The notes beneath the pieces were generated by a model. It was not told the origin of the DNA and did no database searches. It was given only the letters and a program-made list of their open reading frames with translations. From Devosia sp. (lineage in GTDB: Bacteria > Pseudomonadota > Alphaproteobacteria > Rhizobiales > Devosiaceae), in the NCBI GenBank assembly GCA_015657675.1, contig JACDQI010000286.1, positions 1 to 34,440 on the forward strand: a stretch of 34,440 bases of DNA, written 5' to 3'. The position numbers and the translations under genes were made by a program. Of this stretch, positions 8,317 to 17,985 are shown piece after piece. Position 1 is the stretch's first letter; every line of letters begins with the position of its first letter.

Positions 8317-10345
8317 TTAGCCGAGGCAGGCCTGACTCATCGCTCCGGATGCCTCTGCCATGCCAAACATGCCGACTGTGTAGGTGTAAACTTCGCCACT
8401 CCCGCCGCTTACGGTCAGCGTCACCGGATTGAAGCTCAGGGTCAGCATGATCAGTGCTCCGGCAAGGTCGGTTCCAGCGTCGGCGATGATACTAACGCCG
8501 CTCGACGAAGCCAGGTACTGAGCGTTCGGGAACGTAAAGGTCGTGTCGTCCACAATAAGGCCGATGCTGAACGGCGCATCACTTTCCCGGATGGCAATGG
8601 TGGAAGGGTCGGTCGCAGTCAGGCCGACTGACCACATTTGACGGTCGATTCCGCAGGTCATCTGCAGAATGCCGGACGCGGGCTGGCGCGACCCATTAGC
8701 ACTGCCCTCACGTCGGGCAGCGTCACCTGGTCTCCCTGGGCAGTCGTCCAATCGACATCAGGATCCGCAGCGGCGGGATTCTGTATCCGGGGCGTTGGAG
8801 CTGGGTTCTCAGCAGCTGCCCGTCCCGGCGCCGTGCCGAAGCAGGTAGCGTTGAAACTCTCCGTCGCGCCGGCGAGTCCTTCCAGGTCTGGGGCGCTCCA
8901 CTCGACCAATGAGCCGCCGGCATAGTTTTGGACCTTGAGCTTGATCCCGGTTCGCGCCGTGGCAATGGCCTGTATAGCGGCCGCCACATAGTCGCCGGTA
9001 TAGGCAACGCCCTTGAGCCCCTCACTGGCGTCGAAGGCCTCACCGGTCGAGGAGCGATCCTCGCCGTCGATCTCAAGGTAGAGGTTCAGCCCGAGATCGC
9101 CGATCTGATAGGGCAGATCGGCCGCAACGAGGCTCAACGTGACGTTCTTGTCGATGTCGCATGTCGCCACCAACCGCGCGTTGGGCTCCAGTGCGCCCAC
9201 CAGCATGGCTTCGGCAGACGTGGTGATGATGGTCTGCCAGGTTGGTTCGGCCTCCGGCGCCGAAGCCGGCGGCTCGCTGAATGTGTTCAGCAAGCATTGG
9301 GTGTAATACTGAAAAACGGGCGTCCCGAAACCTATTGGAGTCTTGGACCAGCGGAGCACTTCTCCAGTGGACGCGTCCTCAAGCCCGACATCGAAGCGCC
9401 CCGACGCCTCCATGACCGCCACCAGGAGCTTCGACATGCCTGATCCCTCGGGCACGGAGTAGTATCCCATATAGCCCGGGGCCAGGCGAGCGACCTTGGC
9501 GGTGCCAACCCAGGGCGCGCCGCCATTGATCCCAATCGACAGCCTAAAGGCCGATCGGGCGATGGCGCCGACTCCTGTCCGTCATTGGCGATCACGACGA
9601 TGGAGCCATTGCCTTCGCAGTTGAAGGTCAGCACGTGCTTGTCGTCGAGCCTGCCCTTGAGCCGCAGCACCGGTCCGCTCTCGTCCAGCTCCAATGTCAT
9701 TTCAGGGAGCGCCATCGGGCCAGCATCGGCAGGCGGAGTAGCAGGCTGTGCGACAGGGGGTGCTGCCACCGGCTCTGGGAGACCCGAGAATTGTGTCTGC
9801 GGGCAGGCTTCGAGAAAGCGCTTGCCGGCTGCCGTCGACCCGGTCGCGTCAGTATCCCAGACGCTGACATCGCCGGTATCGGCAAACTCGATGCTGATCG
9901 AAATCTTCGACTTTGCCGCCACCAGCTCGGCCACTGCGGCGCTGATCGTCTCACGGGTCAGCCAGGTGGTGGTGACGTAGCCCGACTTCTCGCGCCCATA
10001 TCGGGCCACGGATGACCAGCTCTTGCCGGTGTCGGAGGTGATGATCAGGTTGACGGGCCCCACCGGCGCGATCTCGAAATCGCCGCCGTCAAAGCCATCA
10101 AGGTACATCTCGGCATGACCGTCGACGCAGCGTGCGTAGAGCCCGGTTCGGGCGTCGAGCTCGCCGATCAGCAAAAGCGACGGCTTGCCGCTCGCCACGT
10201 CGATGCCTTCGACGGCTCTCCAGGCCCCCTGAGCCGCGCCCAGACCGAGGAACCAGAAAGCCAGCAGTGCAACCGCAGTCCTGGTCCAAGCCGACACGGG
10301 CGTCTCCACTTGGGAATTTGCGGGGACGAGCTTAGCAAATCTCAT
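8317..10345 (-). CDS. Secreted protein of four Cys-paired tandem repeats (two apparent frameshifts)
   Basis: A protein of about 676 residues that I do not recognise as a named family. A signal peptide-like N-terminus (TRTAVALLAFWFLGLGAAQG) is followed by four divergent copies of a 130-150-residue domain. Each has an early Cys (in ARCVDG, FNCEGN, ATCDID, MTCGID) and a Cys at its end (LEACPQ, YTQCLL, ATCFG, QACLG), with Pro/Ala-rich linkers between copies. This predicts one disulfide per domain and a location outside the cytoplasm. One base is missing near 9577 (the frame resumes as VGAIARSAFRLSIGING) and another near 8710 (resumes as GSANGSRQPASGIL); both offsets fit single-base deletions and give exactly 677 codons. 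The start is the ATG at 10345. No function is proposed. Confidence 0.72.
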
Positions 10346-10416
10346 GCACCTCGCAATCCTTGCAGGAGGCGCGAGGGTGACGGGGGTGGGGAAATCGGCT
10401 CGTGTTGTCGGCTGGC

Positions 10417-10734
10417 TTATATCCGAATAGCGGTCACGGGGATGAGGCGCAGGCCAATGACCATGTGAGCCGTCTCGGCCTTGTATTTGAGGAAGTGTGG
10501 CGTTTGCAGGTGCGACTGGTAGGCAGCCTCACTGGCGTAGATTTCGAGCAGCCGAACTTCGGCCGGTGACTCGGTGAGACAAACCGCCTGGAGAGACACC
10601 ACACCTGGCTCCAGTGCCAGGGACGCATCGATTTCTTCGGCGAGCGCCAGCCGATATGCATCGAGATATCGTGGATCGATCTGCAGTTCGGCGATCCGGA
10701 CGACCCTCCCCTCACGATCCGCCATGACCGTCAT
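10417..10734 (-). CDS. Antibiotic biosynthesis monooxygenase (ABM)/YgiN-like protein
   Basis: A 105-residue protein with the dimeric ferredoxin-like ABM fold found in YgiN-type quinol monooxygenases and related enzymes. Visible family pattern: RIAELQIDPRYLDAYRLA, the EPGVVSLQAV strand, LLEIYASEAAYQSHLQTPHF (the conserved E.Y.s..a...H...phf core) and the closing strand. The start at 10734 overlaps the stop of the glycosyltransferase (ATGA), suggesting coupled translation; an ATG three codons later is possible. It probably acts in the cytoplasm as a small oxygenase or an aldehyde/quinone-handling enzyme; the substrate cannot be told. Confidence 0.82.
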   Translation of the reverse strand: MTVMADREGRVVRIAELQIDPRYLDAYRLALAEEIDASLALEPGVVSLQAVCLTESPAEVRLLEIYASEAAYQSHLQTPHFLKYKAETAHMVIGLRLIPVTAIRI

Positions 10735-11612
10735 CGCAACAAGCCCGACAACCCAAACCGCCGCGCCAGGCGCTCGCGGAGGTATCGGTAGTAGTAGGCG
10801 TTGGTCATCATGTGCCGGTACATGCGCTTGAAGGCCGGTTTCTTGAACAGCAGCCAGGGTTTGTGGATGCCGGTGTAGTGGACGACGTAGGGGTCGAGCA
10901 CTTCGTGCGCGGGCAGCGGGTTCTGCAGGTTCCAGAGCTTGTCGAGCACGTACCAGTTGTTGCGGAAGACGATGTTGAGGATATCCTGGTCGTAGTAGAG
11001 GCCGGCAACTTCCTCGGGCGACAGCATTTTCGTGATGGTGGCGACGCAATCGATGGCGGCCATTTTCCGCGTGTCGATGACCAGGAGACCAGCGTTGAAG
11101 AAGAGGTCGGTGGTCGAATAGTAGCGCTTTGGCTTCAGGTCCCGGCCGGTCTGGAAGCCGGTGCGGTAGGGATCTGAAGCGGCGGCGAAGGGGTAGTTCC
11201 CCAGGTCGAGTTCGTAGATCTGGGCGATGTCGGCGCGGACCATCATGTCGGAATCGATGAAGATCAGCCGCTCGATGTCCTTGGGGACGATGTCGGTGAG
11301 GAAGAGCCGCGTGTAGACGATAGGCGTGTTGATGTGCATGCCGACGCGCGGCAGTTTGGCGATGCGATCCTTTAGGATGCCGAGCGCATCAAGGTCGTAG
11401 TAGACCAGCGTGGCGCCGAACTCAGCGGTGATGGCAGCGAGGTCGGCCTTGTGCCGGTCGCTAAGCCCCACATGCATGCAGTGAAAGACAAAGTCCCTGG
11501 CGCGGCGGCTCACCATGCAGATCGAGCGCATGGTGGTGTAGGCCGGGGCCCAGTACTTGTCGTCAAAGGTCAGCGCGACGTGGATCGCCCCGGACCCTGC
11601 AGTGCTCGCCAT
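10731..11612 (-). CDS. Glycosyltransferase family 8
   Basis: A 293-residue retaining glycosyltransferase of the GT8 (LgtC/GlgA-like fold) family, using a nucleotide sugar. Key features: N-terminal VALTFDDKYWAPAYTTMRSI, the metal-binding DSD motif in IFIDSDMMV (Asp120, Asp122), FNAGLLVIDTRKM, YYDQDILN, and the C-terminal HYTGIHKPW motif of the family. The C-terminus is rich in Arg, Lys and Tyr and may contact the membrane. Start chosen at the ATG at 11612 with GAGACGA upstream. It is the upstream partner of the coupled ABM gene and lies downstream of an epimerase on the same strand. Acceptor unknown; a role in surface polysaccharide or LPS is possible but only inferred. Confidence 0.92.
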   Translation of the reverse strand: MASTAGSGAIHVALTFDDKYWAPAYTTMRSICMVSRRARDFVFHCMHVGLSDRHKADLAAITAEFGATLVYYDLDALGILKDRIAKLPRVGMHINTPIVYTRLFLTDIVPKDIERLIFIDSDMMVRADIAQIYELDLGNYPFAAASDPYRTGFQTGRDLKPKRYYSTTDLFFNAGLLVIDTRKMAAIDCVATITKMLSPEEVAGLYYDQDILNIVFRNNWYVLDKLWNLQNPLPAHEVLDPYVVHYTGIHKPWLLFKKPAFKRMYRHMMTNAYYYRYLRERLARRFGLSGLLR

Positions 11613-11687
11613 GGTGTCGTCTCGCCCCAACCGATCTTGCCACTGCTTAAGGGGTTGGGGCGGAACTGCCAACAGGGTTTGGCAAAG

Positions 11688-11759
11688 CCCTCATGGTGAG
11701 CATGTCGAACCACGAGGGCGAGTGCCACAACCTCATCCTTCGGCACGCTCAGGATGAGG
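11688..11759. repeat. Pair of REP-like palindromes
   Basis: Two adjacent imperfect or perfect palindromes lie in the gap between the glycosyltransferase and the epimerase: 11688-11718 (CCCTCATGGT with ACCACGAGGG, one mismatch) and 11731-11759 (CCTCATCCT with AGGATGAGG, perfect 9-bp arms). The loops carry GAGCATGTCGA and TCGGCACGCTC, related to each other in inverse. The CCTCATCCT...AGGATGAGG form resembles dispersed repeats common in rhizobial intergenic DNA. It follows the epimerase stop by about 25 bases and may act as a 3'-end element. Confidence 0.7.
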
Positions 11760-11783
11760 TCTACTGGGGCGCCATCGTCGTTG

Positions 11784-12734
11784 TTAGATCCGGTCGTGCG
11801 CCATCAGCCAGGTGACGGCTTCCTGCACGGCGGCGAGCGAGGTGTAGCGCGGGGCGTAGCCGAGGAGGCGGCGGGCCTTGTCGATGGAGTGGCACGGGCT
11901 GCGGGCGATGTGTTCCCAGGTGGCCTGCGCCTCTTCGGGGTCCTGCAGGACCTTCCACTCGTCGAAAGGAAGGAAGCGCAGCTTTGGTTCCTTGCCGAAC
12001 CAGCGATACATCGCCTCGGCATAGCCCTTGAGATTGAGGGCTCCGGCCGAGACGGCGTTGAAAGTCTCCCCCACCGCCACGCTCCGATGGGCGATCAAGC
12101 CCATCACCAGCTGCGCCAGGTCGTCGGCATGGACGTGGTGGACTGTTTCCAGACCGAAATTGGGCAGCGCCAGTTCCTCGCCGCGGGAGATCTTCCCGAA
12201 GACGGTGGAGTTGAAGTGCCCCGCCGGGTTCAGGGGGTCCCAACCCGGGCCGACAATGTGGCCCGGCCGGAAGACCGAGGCGGGAAACCCAGTACGGCGG
12301 GCTTCGGCGAGCAGGTAGGTTTCGATGGCCGCCTTCTGCGAACCATAGTCGCCGAAGCCGTTGACCGGCTGATCCTCGGTTGCCGGGATGACGGTGTTCT
12401 GCCCATAGACCCAGATGGTGCCGCAGTGGATGAAGTGCTGCACCCTGCCCCGCAGCGCCTCGACGAGGTGTCGGGCGCTGGGGAGGGTAAAGCAGATCAT
12501 GTCGATAACGATGTCGCCCTCAAGCGCAGCGATCTGCGCGCCAAAACTGCCATCGGCCTCGGCACTGTCGCGATCGATGGTGACGGTCGTCACCTGCTCC
12601 CAGGCGGCGTGCGGCGCGTAGGCGTGGCGCTGGCCGCGGGCGACATTGACCACCTCATGGCCGGCCTCGACAAGCCGCGGCACCAGAAAGGTCCCGACAT
12701 GGCCGCTGCCCCCAATGATCACAACTTTCGACAT
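11784..12734 (-). CDS. NAD-dependent epimerase/dehydratase (extended SDR)
   Basis: A 316-residue member of the extended short-chain dehydrogenase/reductase family. It has the N-terminal nucleotide-binding motif GGSGHVG (residues 8-14), the catalytic YxxxK as Y130-K134 in GDYGSQK, and the FRPGHIVGPGWDPLNP segment that lines the substrate pocket. Proteins of this type epimerise, reduce or dehydrate nucleotide sugars or related substrates; the exact substrate is not evident. The start is supported by GAGGAGGAG just upstream. It lies upstream of the GT8 gene on the same strand but is separated from it by REP-like palindromes, so shared transcription is uncertain. Confidence 0.88.
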   Translation of the reverse strand: MSKVVIIGGSGHVGTFLVPRLVEAGHEVVNVARGQRHAYAPHAAWEQVTTVTIDRDSAEADGSFGAQIAALEGDIVIDMICFTLPSARHLVEALRGRVQHFIHCGTIWVYGQNTVIPATEDQPVNGFGDYGSQKAAIETYLLAEARRTGFPASVFRPGHIVGPGWDPLNPAGHFNSTVFGKISRGEELALPNFGLETVHHVHADDLAQLVMGLIAHRSVAVGETFNAVSAGALNLKGYAEAMYRWFGKEPKLRFLPFDEWKVLQDPEEAQATWEHIARSPCHSIDKARRLLGYAPRYTSLAAVQEAVTWLMAHDRI

Positions 12735-12801
12735 GCTTTGCTCCTCCTCGAGACGGTGCTGGTAGCATCAAACACTGAACTGTTCGACCCGGGGCGTTGA
12801 G

Positions 12802-13413
12802 CTACCAGGGCTCGAACTGGAGTTCGGGCCAGTGTGTCAGCGCCCGCTCGGCCTTGCGCCGGTGCGTTGGCCCGTTGTCCACGATGGCGCGGTTGGGTCG
12901 CAGCCGGAACGAGAATAGGTCATCGAGCCCAAACGGGGCGTGCACAGTGAGCCGGTCGTCGGCTTCGAGCCGCAAGCCGACGGCATGGGCACGCGTGGTG
13001 AAGCGGTCGATGCCATCGGTCGATCGTGTCAAAGGCGGATAGTCGATGCCGAAATGCGCGCCGAACCAGAGGTGCACGCGCGCCTGATTGCGGATCTGAA
13101 CCGGCAAAGGCAGGTCGGCAAAGTGCGGCGCAGCGGCCTGAATAACCGCGTCCTCGGCGGCAAAGCCAAGGTCTCTGGCGTCGAAATAAAAGACGTCGGC
13201 ATCGTTGATGCCGTTCAGCGCGGGCCGGTCGGTCAGAGCATTCCAGACCGAATTGTAGACCGCTCCTGCAACGAGCCAGCCGTCCGGGAGGTCTAGTGAC
13301 CTCAGCCGGGTCAGCACGCCCATCAGCAGCGGCGATTCCTGCACGATCACCTCAAGGGCTGCGTGCTGTTCCATGGCGCCGCGGCCGGCAAGCCGGAGAT
13401 GCGGCGCGGTCAC
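12802..13413 (-). CDS. Nucleotidyltransferase-fold protein (COG3575-like)
   Basis: A 203-residue protein resembling the COG3575/NTP_transf_6 nucleotidyltransferase family. The tell-tale segment is WLVAGAVYNSVWNAL followed by INDADVFYFD, a G-x-(20)-DxD arrangement typical of a minimal nucleotidyltransferase active site, and later VHLWFGAHFGIDYPPL and ATHR-type C-terminal motifs (PTHRRKAERAL). The start is either the GTG at 13413, close behind the glutathione peroxidase stop, or the ATG at 13374. Its substrate is unknown. It sits between the peroxidase and the epimerase on the minus strand, consistent with co-transcription with the former. Confidence 0.8.
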   Translation of the reverse strand: MTAPHLRLAGRGAMEQHAALEVIVQESPLLMGVLTRLRSLDLPDGWLVAGAVYNSVWNALTDRPALNGINDADVFYFDARDLGFAAEDAVIQAAAPHFADLPLPVQIRNQARVHLWFGAHFGIDYPPLTRSTDGIDRFTTRAHAVGLRLEADDRLTVHAPFGLDDLFSFRLRPNRAIVDNGPTHRRKAERALTHWPELQFEPW

Positions 13414-13416
13414 GGC

Positions 13417-13905
13417 TCAGCTGGCAGCGAGCAGCTTTTCGATGTCCTTGGTCAGGGCCTCGGGCTCGACCTTGGAGGCATAGCGGCCGGCGACTTTGCC
13501 GTCGCGGCCGACGAGGAATTTGGTGAAATTCCAGCCGATGTCGCGGAACCAGGGAAAGCCGGGCGCCTCGGCCTTGAGATAGGCCCAGAGCGGGTGCGCG
13601 TCCTTGCCGTTGACGACCACCTTGTCAAACATCGGGAAGCTCACCGAAAAGCTGGTGGAGCAAAAGGCGGCGATTTCGGCGGCACTGCCCGGTTCCTGCT
13701 CGCCGAACTGGTTGCAGGGGAACCCCATCACCACGAGCCCCTTGTCCTTGTAGTCCTGCCAGAGCTTTTCCAGCCCGTCATACTGGCGGGTGAAGCCGCA
13801 CTTGCTGGCCGTGTTGACCGGCAGGATCACCTTGCCGGCGAAGTCCGACATGGGCTGTTCGGTGCCGTCGAGGCGGCGGGCGGAAAAGTCAAAGAAGCTG
13901 GTCAT
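13417..13905 (-). CDS. Glutathione peroxidase-family thiol peroxidase
   Basis: A 162-residue peroxidase that reduces hydroperoxides. It has the catalytic Cys36 in NTASKCGFT, Gln66 in GFPCNQFG, and Trp125/Asn126 in WNFTKF, the tetrad of this family, with Cys rather than selenocysteine. Cys82 (FCSTSFSVSFP) is at the position of the resolving cysteine of thioredoxin-dependent members, so thioredoxin is the likelier reductant despite the family name. No signal peptide, hence cytoplasmic. It lies 13 bases downstream of the DUF4169 gene and is followed by the nucleotidyltransferase-like gene, all minus strand. Confidence 0.94.
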   Translation of the reverse strand: MTSFFDFSARRLDGTEQPMSDFAGKVILPVNTASKCGFTRQYDGLEKLWQDYKDKGLVVMGFPCNQFGEQEPGSAAEIAAFCSTSFSVSFPMFDKVVVNGKDAHPLWAYLKAEAPGFPWFRDIGWNFTKFLVGRDGKVAGRYASKVEPEALTKDIEKLLAAS

Positions 13906-13918
13906 GAAATGCTCGTTC

Positions 13919-14097
13919 TCAGGTCTGGTCGCGCTTGTGCGCGTCGATTTTCTTGTCCGACAGCGCCTTGTCGGCGGTTGCCTTGGATTTCTCGGCCTTG
14001 GTGCGGCCGAATTTTTGCCGATTGGCCTCGGCGGTGGTTTCCTTGTCGGCCTTCGCCTTGGCTTTCCGGGCTTTGGAGAGAGAAAGGATCTCAGCCA

Positions 14098-14098
<1 letters not shown>
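13919..14098 (-). CDS. DUF4169-family small basic protein
   Basis: A 59-residue Lys/Ala-rich protein: it opens MAEILSLSKARKAKAKADK and continues with EANRQKFGRTKAEKSKATAD and DKKIDAHKRDQT, matching the short alphaproteobacterial DUF4169 family (conserved N-r-x-x-FGRTKAEK core). The function is unknown; the charge and lack of hydrophobic segments suggest a soluble, largely helical or disordered protein, possibly binding nucleic acid. The ATG overlaps the stop of the upstream GNAT gene (TAATG), so translation is probably coupled. Short length makes it easy to miss by automated calling. Confidence 0.85.
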
Positions 14099-16238
<2,140 letters not shown>

Positions 16239-16302
16239 TCACCTTATGCGGTCAGAGTATTGATTCGGAAGGCCACAGCAGCCCCCAGGCTGTTGTCGTC
16301 CC

Positions 16303-16337
16303 CCTCAAAAACAAGAAGGGGATGTTTCCATCCCCTT
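16303..16337 (-). terminator. Rho-independent terminator of secG
   Basis: A 9-bp perfect stem, AAGGGGATG (16316-16324) with CATCCCCTT (16329-16337) and a TTTC loop on the plus strand. Read on the minus strand it lies 24 bases past the secG stop and is followed by CTTGTTTTTG, a T-rich tract. This is the clearest intrinsic terminator in the window. Confidence 0.85.
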
Positions 16338-16360
16338 CCCGATTGGTCTGCTGCAGCGCC

Positions 16361-16924
16361 TCAGTTGGCGGGTGCTGCGGGTGTGGTCGTCGCCGGCGCC
16401 GCCGGCGTTGTGGTCGTGCCGGTAGCTGGAGCCGTAGTGGCGGCCGGCGCGGTGGTGTCAGTGGTCGCCGGGGCGGTGGTATCAGTGGTCGCCGGGGCCG
16501 TTTCAGCAGGGACGGCCAGAGCCGGGTCGGTCGTCGTGGTCGCCGGCGTGGTCGTATCCGTCGTCGCCGGGACGCTCGGGACGCTCAGCGACTCATCGGT
16601 GCCACCGTCGAGGGCGTTGAGCGCGTCGAGCACCGAGGTCGGCGCATTGATGTCGCTGTCGGCGCTATCGGCCGCACCGGCGAGAATGCCCGAGGACGGG
16701 TTGTCGATTTCGTTGATGATGGTCAGGCCAATTGCCGTTGCGAAGAACAGGGCTGCCAGAATCGCCGTCGTCCGAGTCAGCAGGTTGGCCGAGCCACGGG
16801 CGGAAATCAGGCCGTTGGAGTTCGACCCCATGCCAAGCCCACCGCCTTCCGAGCGCTGCAGCAGGATCACTGCGATCAGCGCCAGAACGATCAGCAGATA
16901 GGCAACAATCAGGACGTTGGCCAT
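16361..16924 (-). CDS. secG: Preprotein translocase subunit SecG with long low-complexity tail
   Basis: Small subunit of the SecYEG translocon in the inner membrane. Residues 1-75 are a normal SecG: helix one (VLIVAYLLIVLALIAVILLQ), the conserved loop RSEGGGLGMGSNSNGL and TRTTAILAALFFATAIGLTI as helix two. The remaining 110 residues form an Ala/Pro/Thr-rich tail with repeats of the type PATTDTTA; at DNA level a 24-base unit is duplicated around 16449-16496. Tails of this sort occur in other alphaproteobacterial SecG proteins, but this one is long. It should lie on the periplasmic or cytoplasmic side depending on SecG topology. The gene is next to tpiA and followed by a terminator. Confidence 0.93.
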   Translation of the reverse strand: MANVLIVAYLLIVLALIAVILLQRSEGGGLGMGSNSNGLISARGSANLLTRTTAILAALFFATAIGLTIINEIDNPSSGILAGAADSADSDINAPTSVLDALNALDGGTDESLSVPSVPATTDTTTPATTTTDPALAVPAETAPATTDTTAPATTDTTAPAATTAPATGTTTTPAAPATTTPAAPAN

Positions 16925-17028
16925 GCGTGTCTCAGTTTCCAGTTCGAATTGGCGCGCGTTCTAGACGCTTATGCCGACAAATGCCAGCCGAACGCCCGGG
17001 TTTTTTGCCCGGCCGCTGCGGCATCGAT

Positions 17029-17784
17029 CTAGACGGCGGAGATAATGCCGTAGAAGTCGTTTGCCAAGAGGCTTGCGCCACCAACCAGTCCACCATCGAC
17101 ATTGGCGACCGCAAGGATTTCCTTGGCATTGGCAGGTTTCATCGAGCCGCCATAGAGAATCCGGATTGTTTTGCCCGCCGCGCCGAACCGATCTGCGAGC
17201 TGGGAGCGGATGCTCGCATGCATGGCCTCGACGTCCGCAATGGTCGGGGTGAGGCCGGTGCCGATGGCCCAGACGGGCTCATAAGCGATTACCACTTCAT
17301 TGGTCCCGGCCTCATCGGGCACCGAGCCGAGCAACTGGCTCGTGACCACCTCAATGGCCCGGCCGGCCTCGCGTTCCGCGCGGGCTTCACCGACGCAGAT
17401 GATCGGCGTCAGCCCGGCGCCCAGCGCTGCCAGGGCCTTGGAGCGCACCAGGGCGTCGTCTTCATGGTGGTCGGTCCGACGCTCCGAATGGCCGACAATG
17501 ACATAGGTGGCGCCGGCATCGGCGAGCATGACGGCACTGATATCGCCGGTGTGGGCGCCGCTGGCCTTGGGATGACAGTCCTGGCCACCGGTGAGAATGC
17601 CGGTTGCTCCGGCGCGCGCACTCAGGGCGCTCAGCAAAGTGGCGGGCGGGCAGATGGCCACTGCACAGTCGGGGCGTTCGCCCGCGCCCAGAAGGCCAGC
17701 CAGCTTGTCGATCTCGACGAGCGCGGCATTAAGTCCGTTCATCTTCCAATTGCCCGCGATCAGCGGAATCCGACGGTCAGCCAC
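17029..17784 (-). CDS. tpiA: Triosephosphate isomerase
   Basis: Interconverts dihydroxyacetone phosphate and glyceraldehyde-3-phosphate. The 251-residue TIM barrel has the active-site Asn12 and Lys14 in GNWKMNG, His99 in VIVGHSERR, the catalytic Glu169 in [12 protein letters not shown] and the phosphate-binding YGGSMKP and [10 protein letters not shown] loops. I chose the GTG at 17784 because a strong TTGGAG lies 9 bases upstream and the sequence begins [16 protein letters not shown] as in homologues; the upstream in-frame extension is not conserved. It is transcribed away from ppiD, with a 201-base divergent gap. Confidence 0.97.
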   Translation of the reverse strand: MADRRIPLIAGNWKMNGLNAALVEIDKLAGLLGAGERPDCAVAICPPATLLSALSARAGATGILTGGQDCHPKASGAHTGDISAVMLADAGATYVIVGHSERRTDHHEDDALVRSKALAALGAGLTPIICVGEARAEREAGRAIEVVTSQLLGSVPDEAGTNEVVIAYEPVWAIGTGLTPTIADVEAMHASIRSQLADRFGAAGKTIRILYGGSMKPANAKEILAVANVDGGLVGGASLLANDFYGIISAV

Positions 17785-17899
17785 TTCGAAACGCTCCAAA
17801 ATCTCTTGTCTGCACCCGGCCGGACGCCCGTCTGGCACTTGCGCCCCCGCCCCGTTTGCCATAACCGGGCAAGCCAGCGCTAGCGGGGCCGTTATTGCC

Positions 17900-17929
17900 T
17901 TGCAGCAGGTCAAAGTCCCTGTCTAGTAT
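17900..17929 (+). promoter_or_regulatory. Candidate housekeeping-type promoter for ppiD-trp operon
   Basis: TTGCAG (17900-17905) and TAGTAT (17924-17929), separated by 18 bases, match the sigma-70 consensus at 4 of 6 positions each (TTGACA/TATAAT), 57 bases before the ppiD ATG. A CCGGCA-GA-TGCCGG palindrome lies in the untranslated leader around 17945-17958. No Trp-rich leader peptide is seen here. Inference only. Confidence 0.35.
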
Positions 17930-17985
17930 CCGCCGCCTAAAAACCCGGCAGATGCCGGCCCGTTCGTGTTTGGAAGCGACAAGAT

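Noticed and set aside
10735-11049. N-terminal extension of the ABM protein beyond the overlap start
   Set aside because: The extra residues are an Arg/His/Pro-rich shadow of the GT8 gene; the conserved ABM fold starts after the ATGA overlap.
16449-16496. Possible short tandem repeat array or CRISPR-like repeats
   Set aside because: It is a 24-base duplication within the Thr/Ala-rich tail of SecG, in frame, with no spacers.
16996-17012. CCGGG-TTTTTTG-CCCGG as a tpiA terminator
   Set aside because: The stem is only 5 bp and the T-run is in the loop on the wrong strand for a minus-strand terminator.
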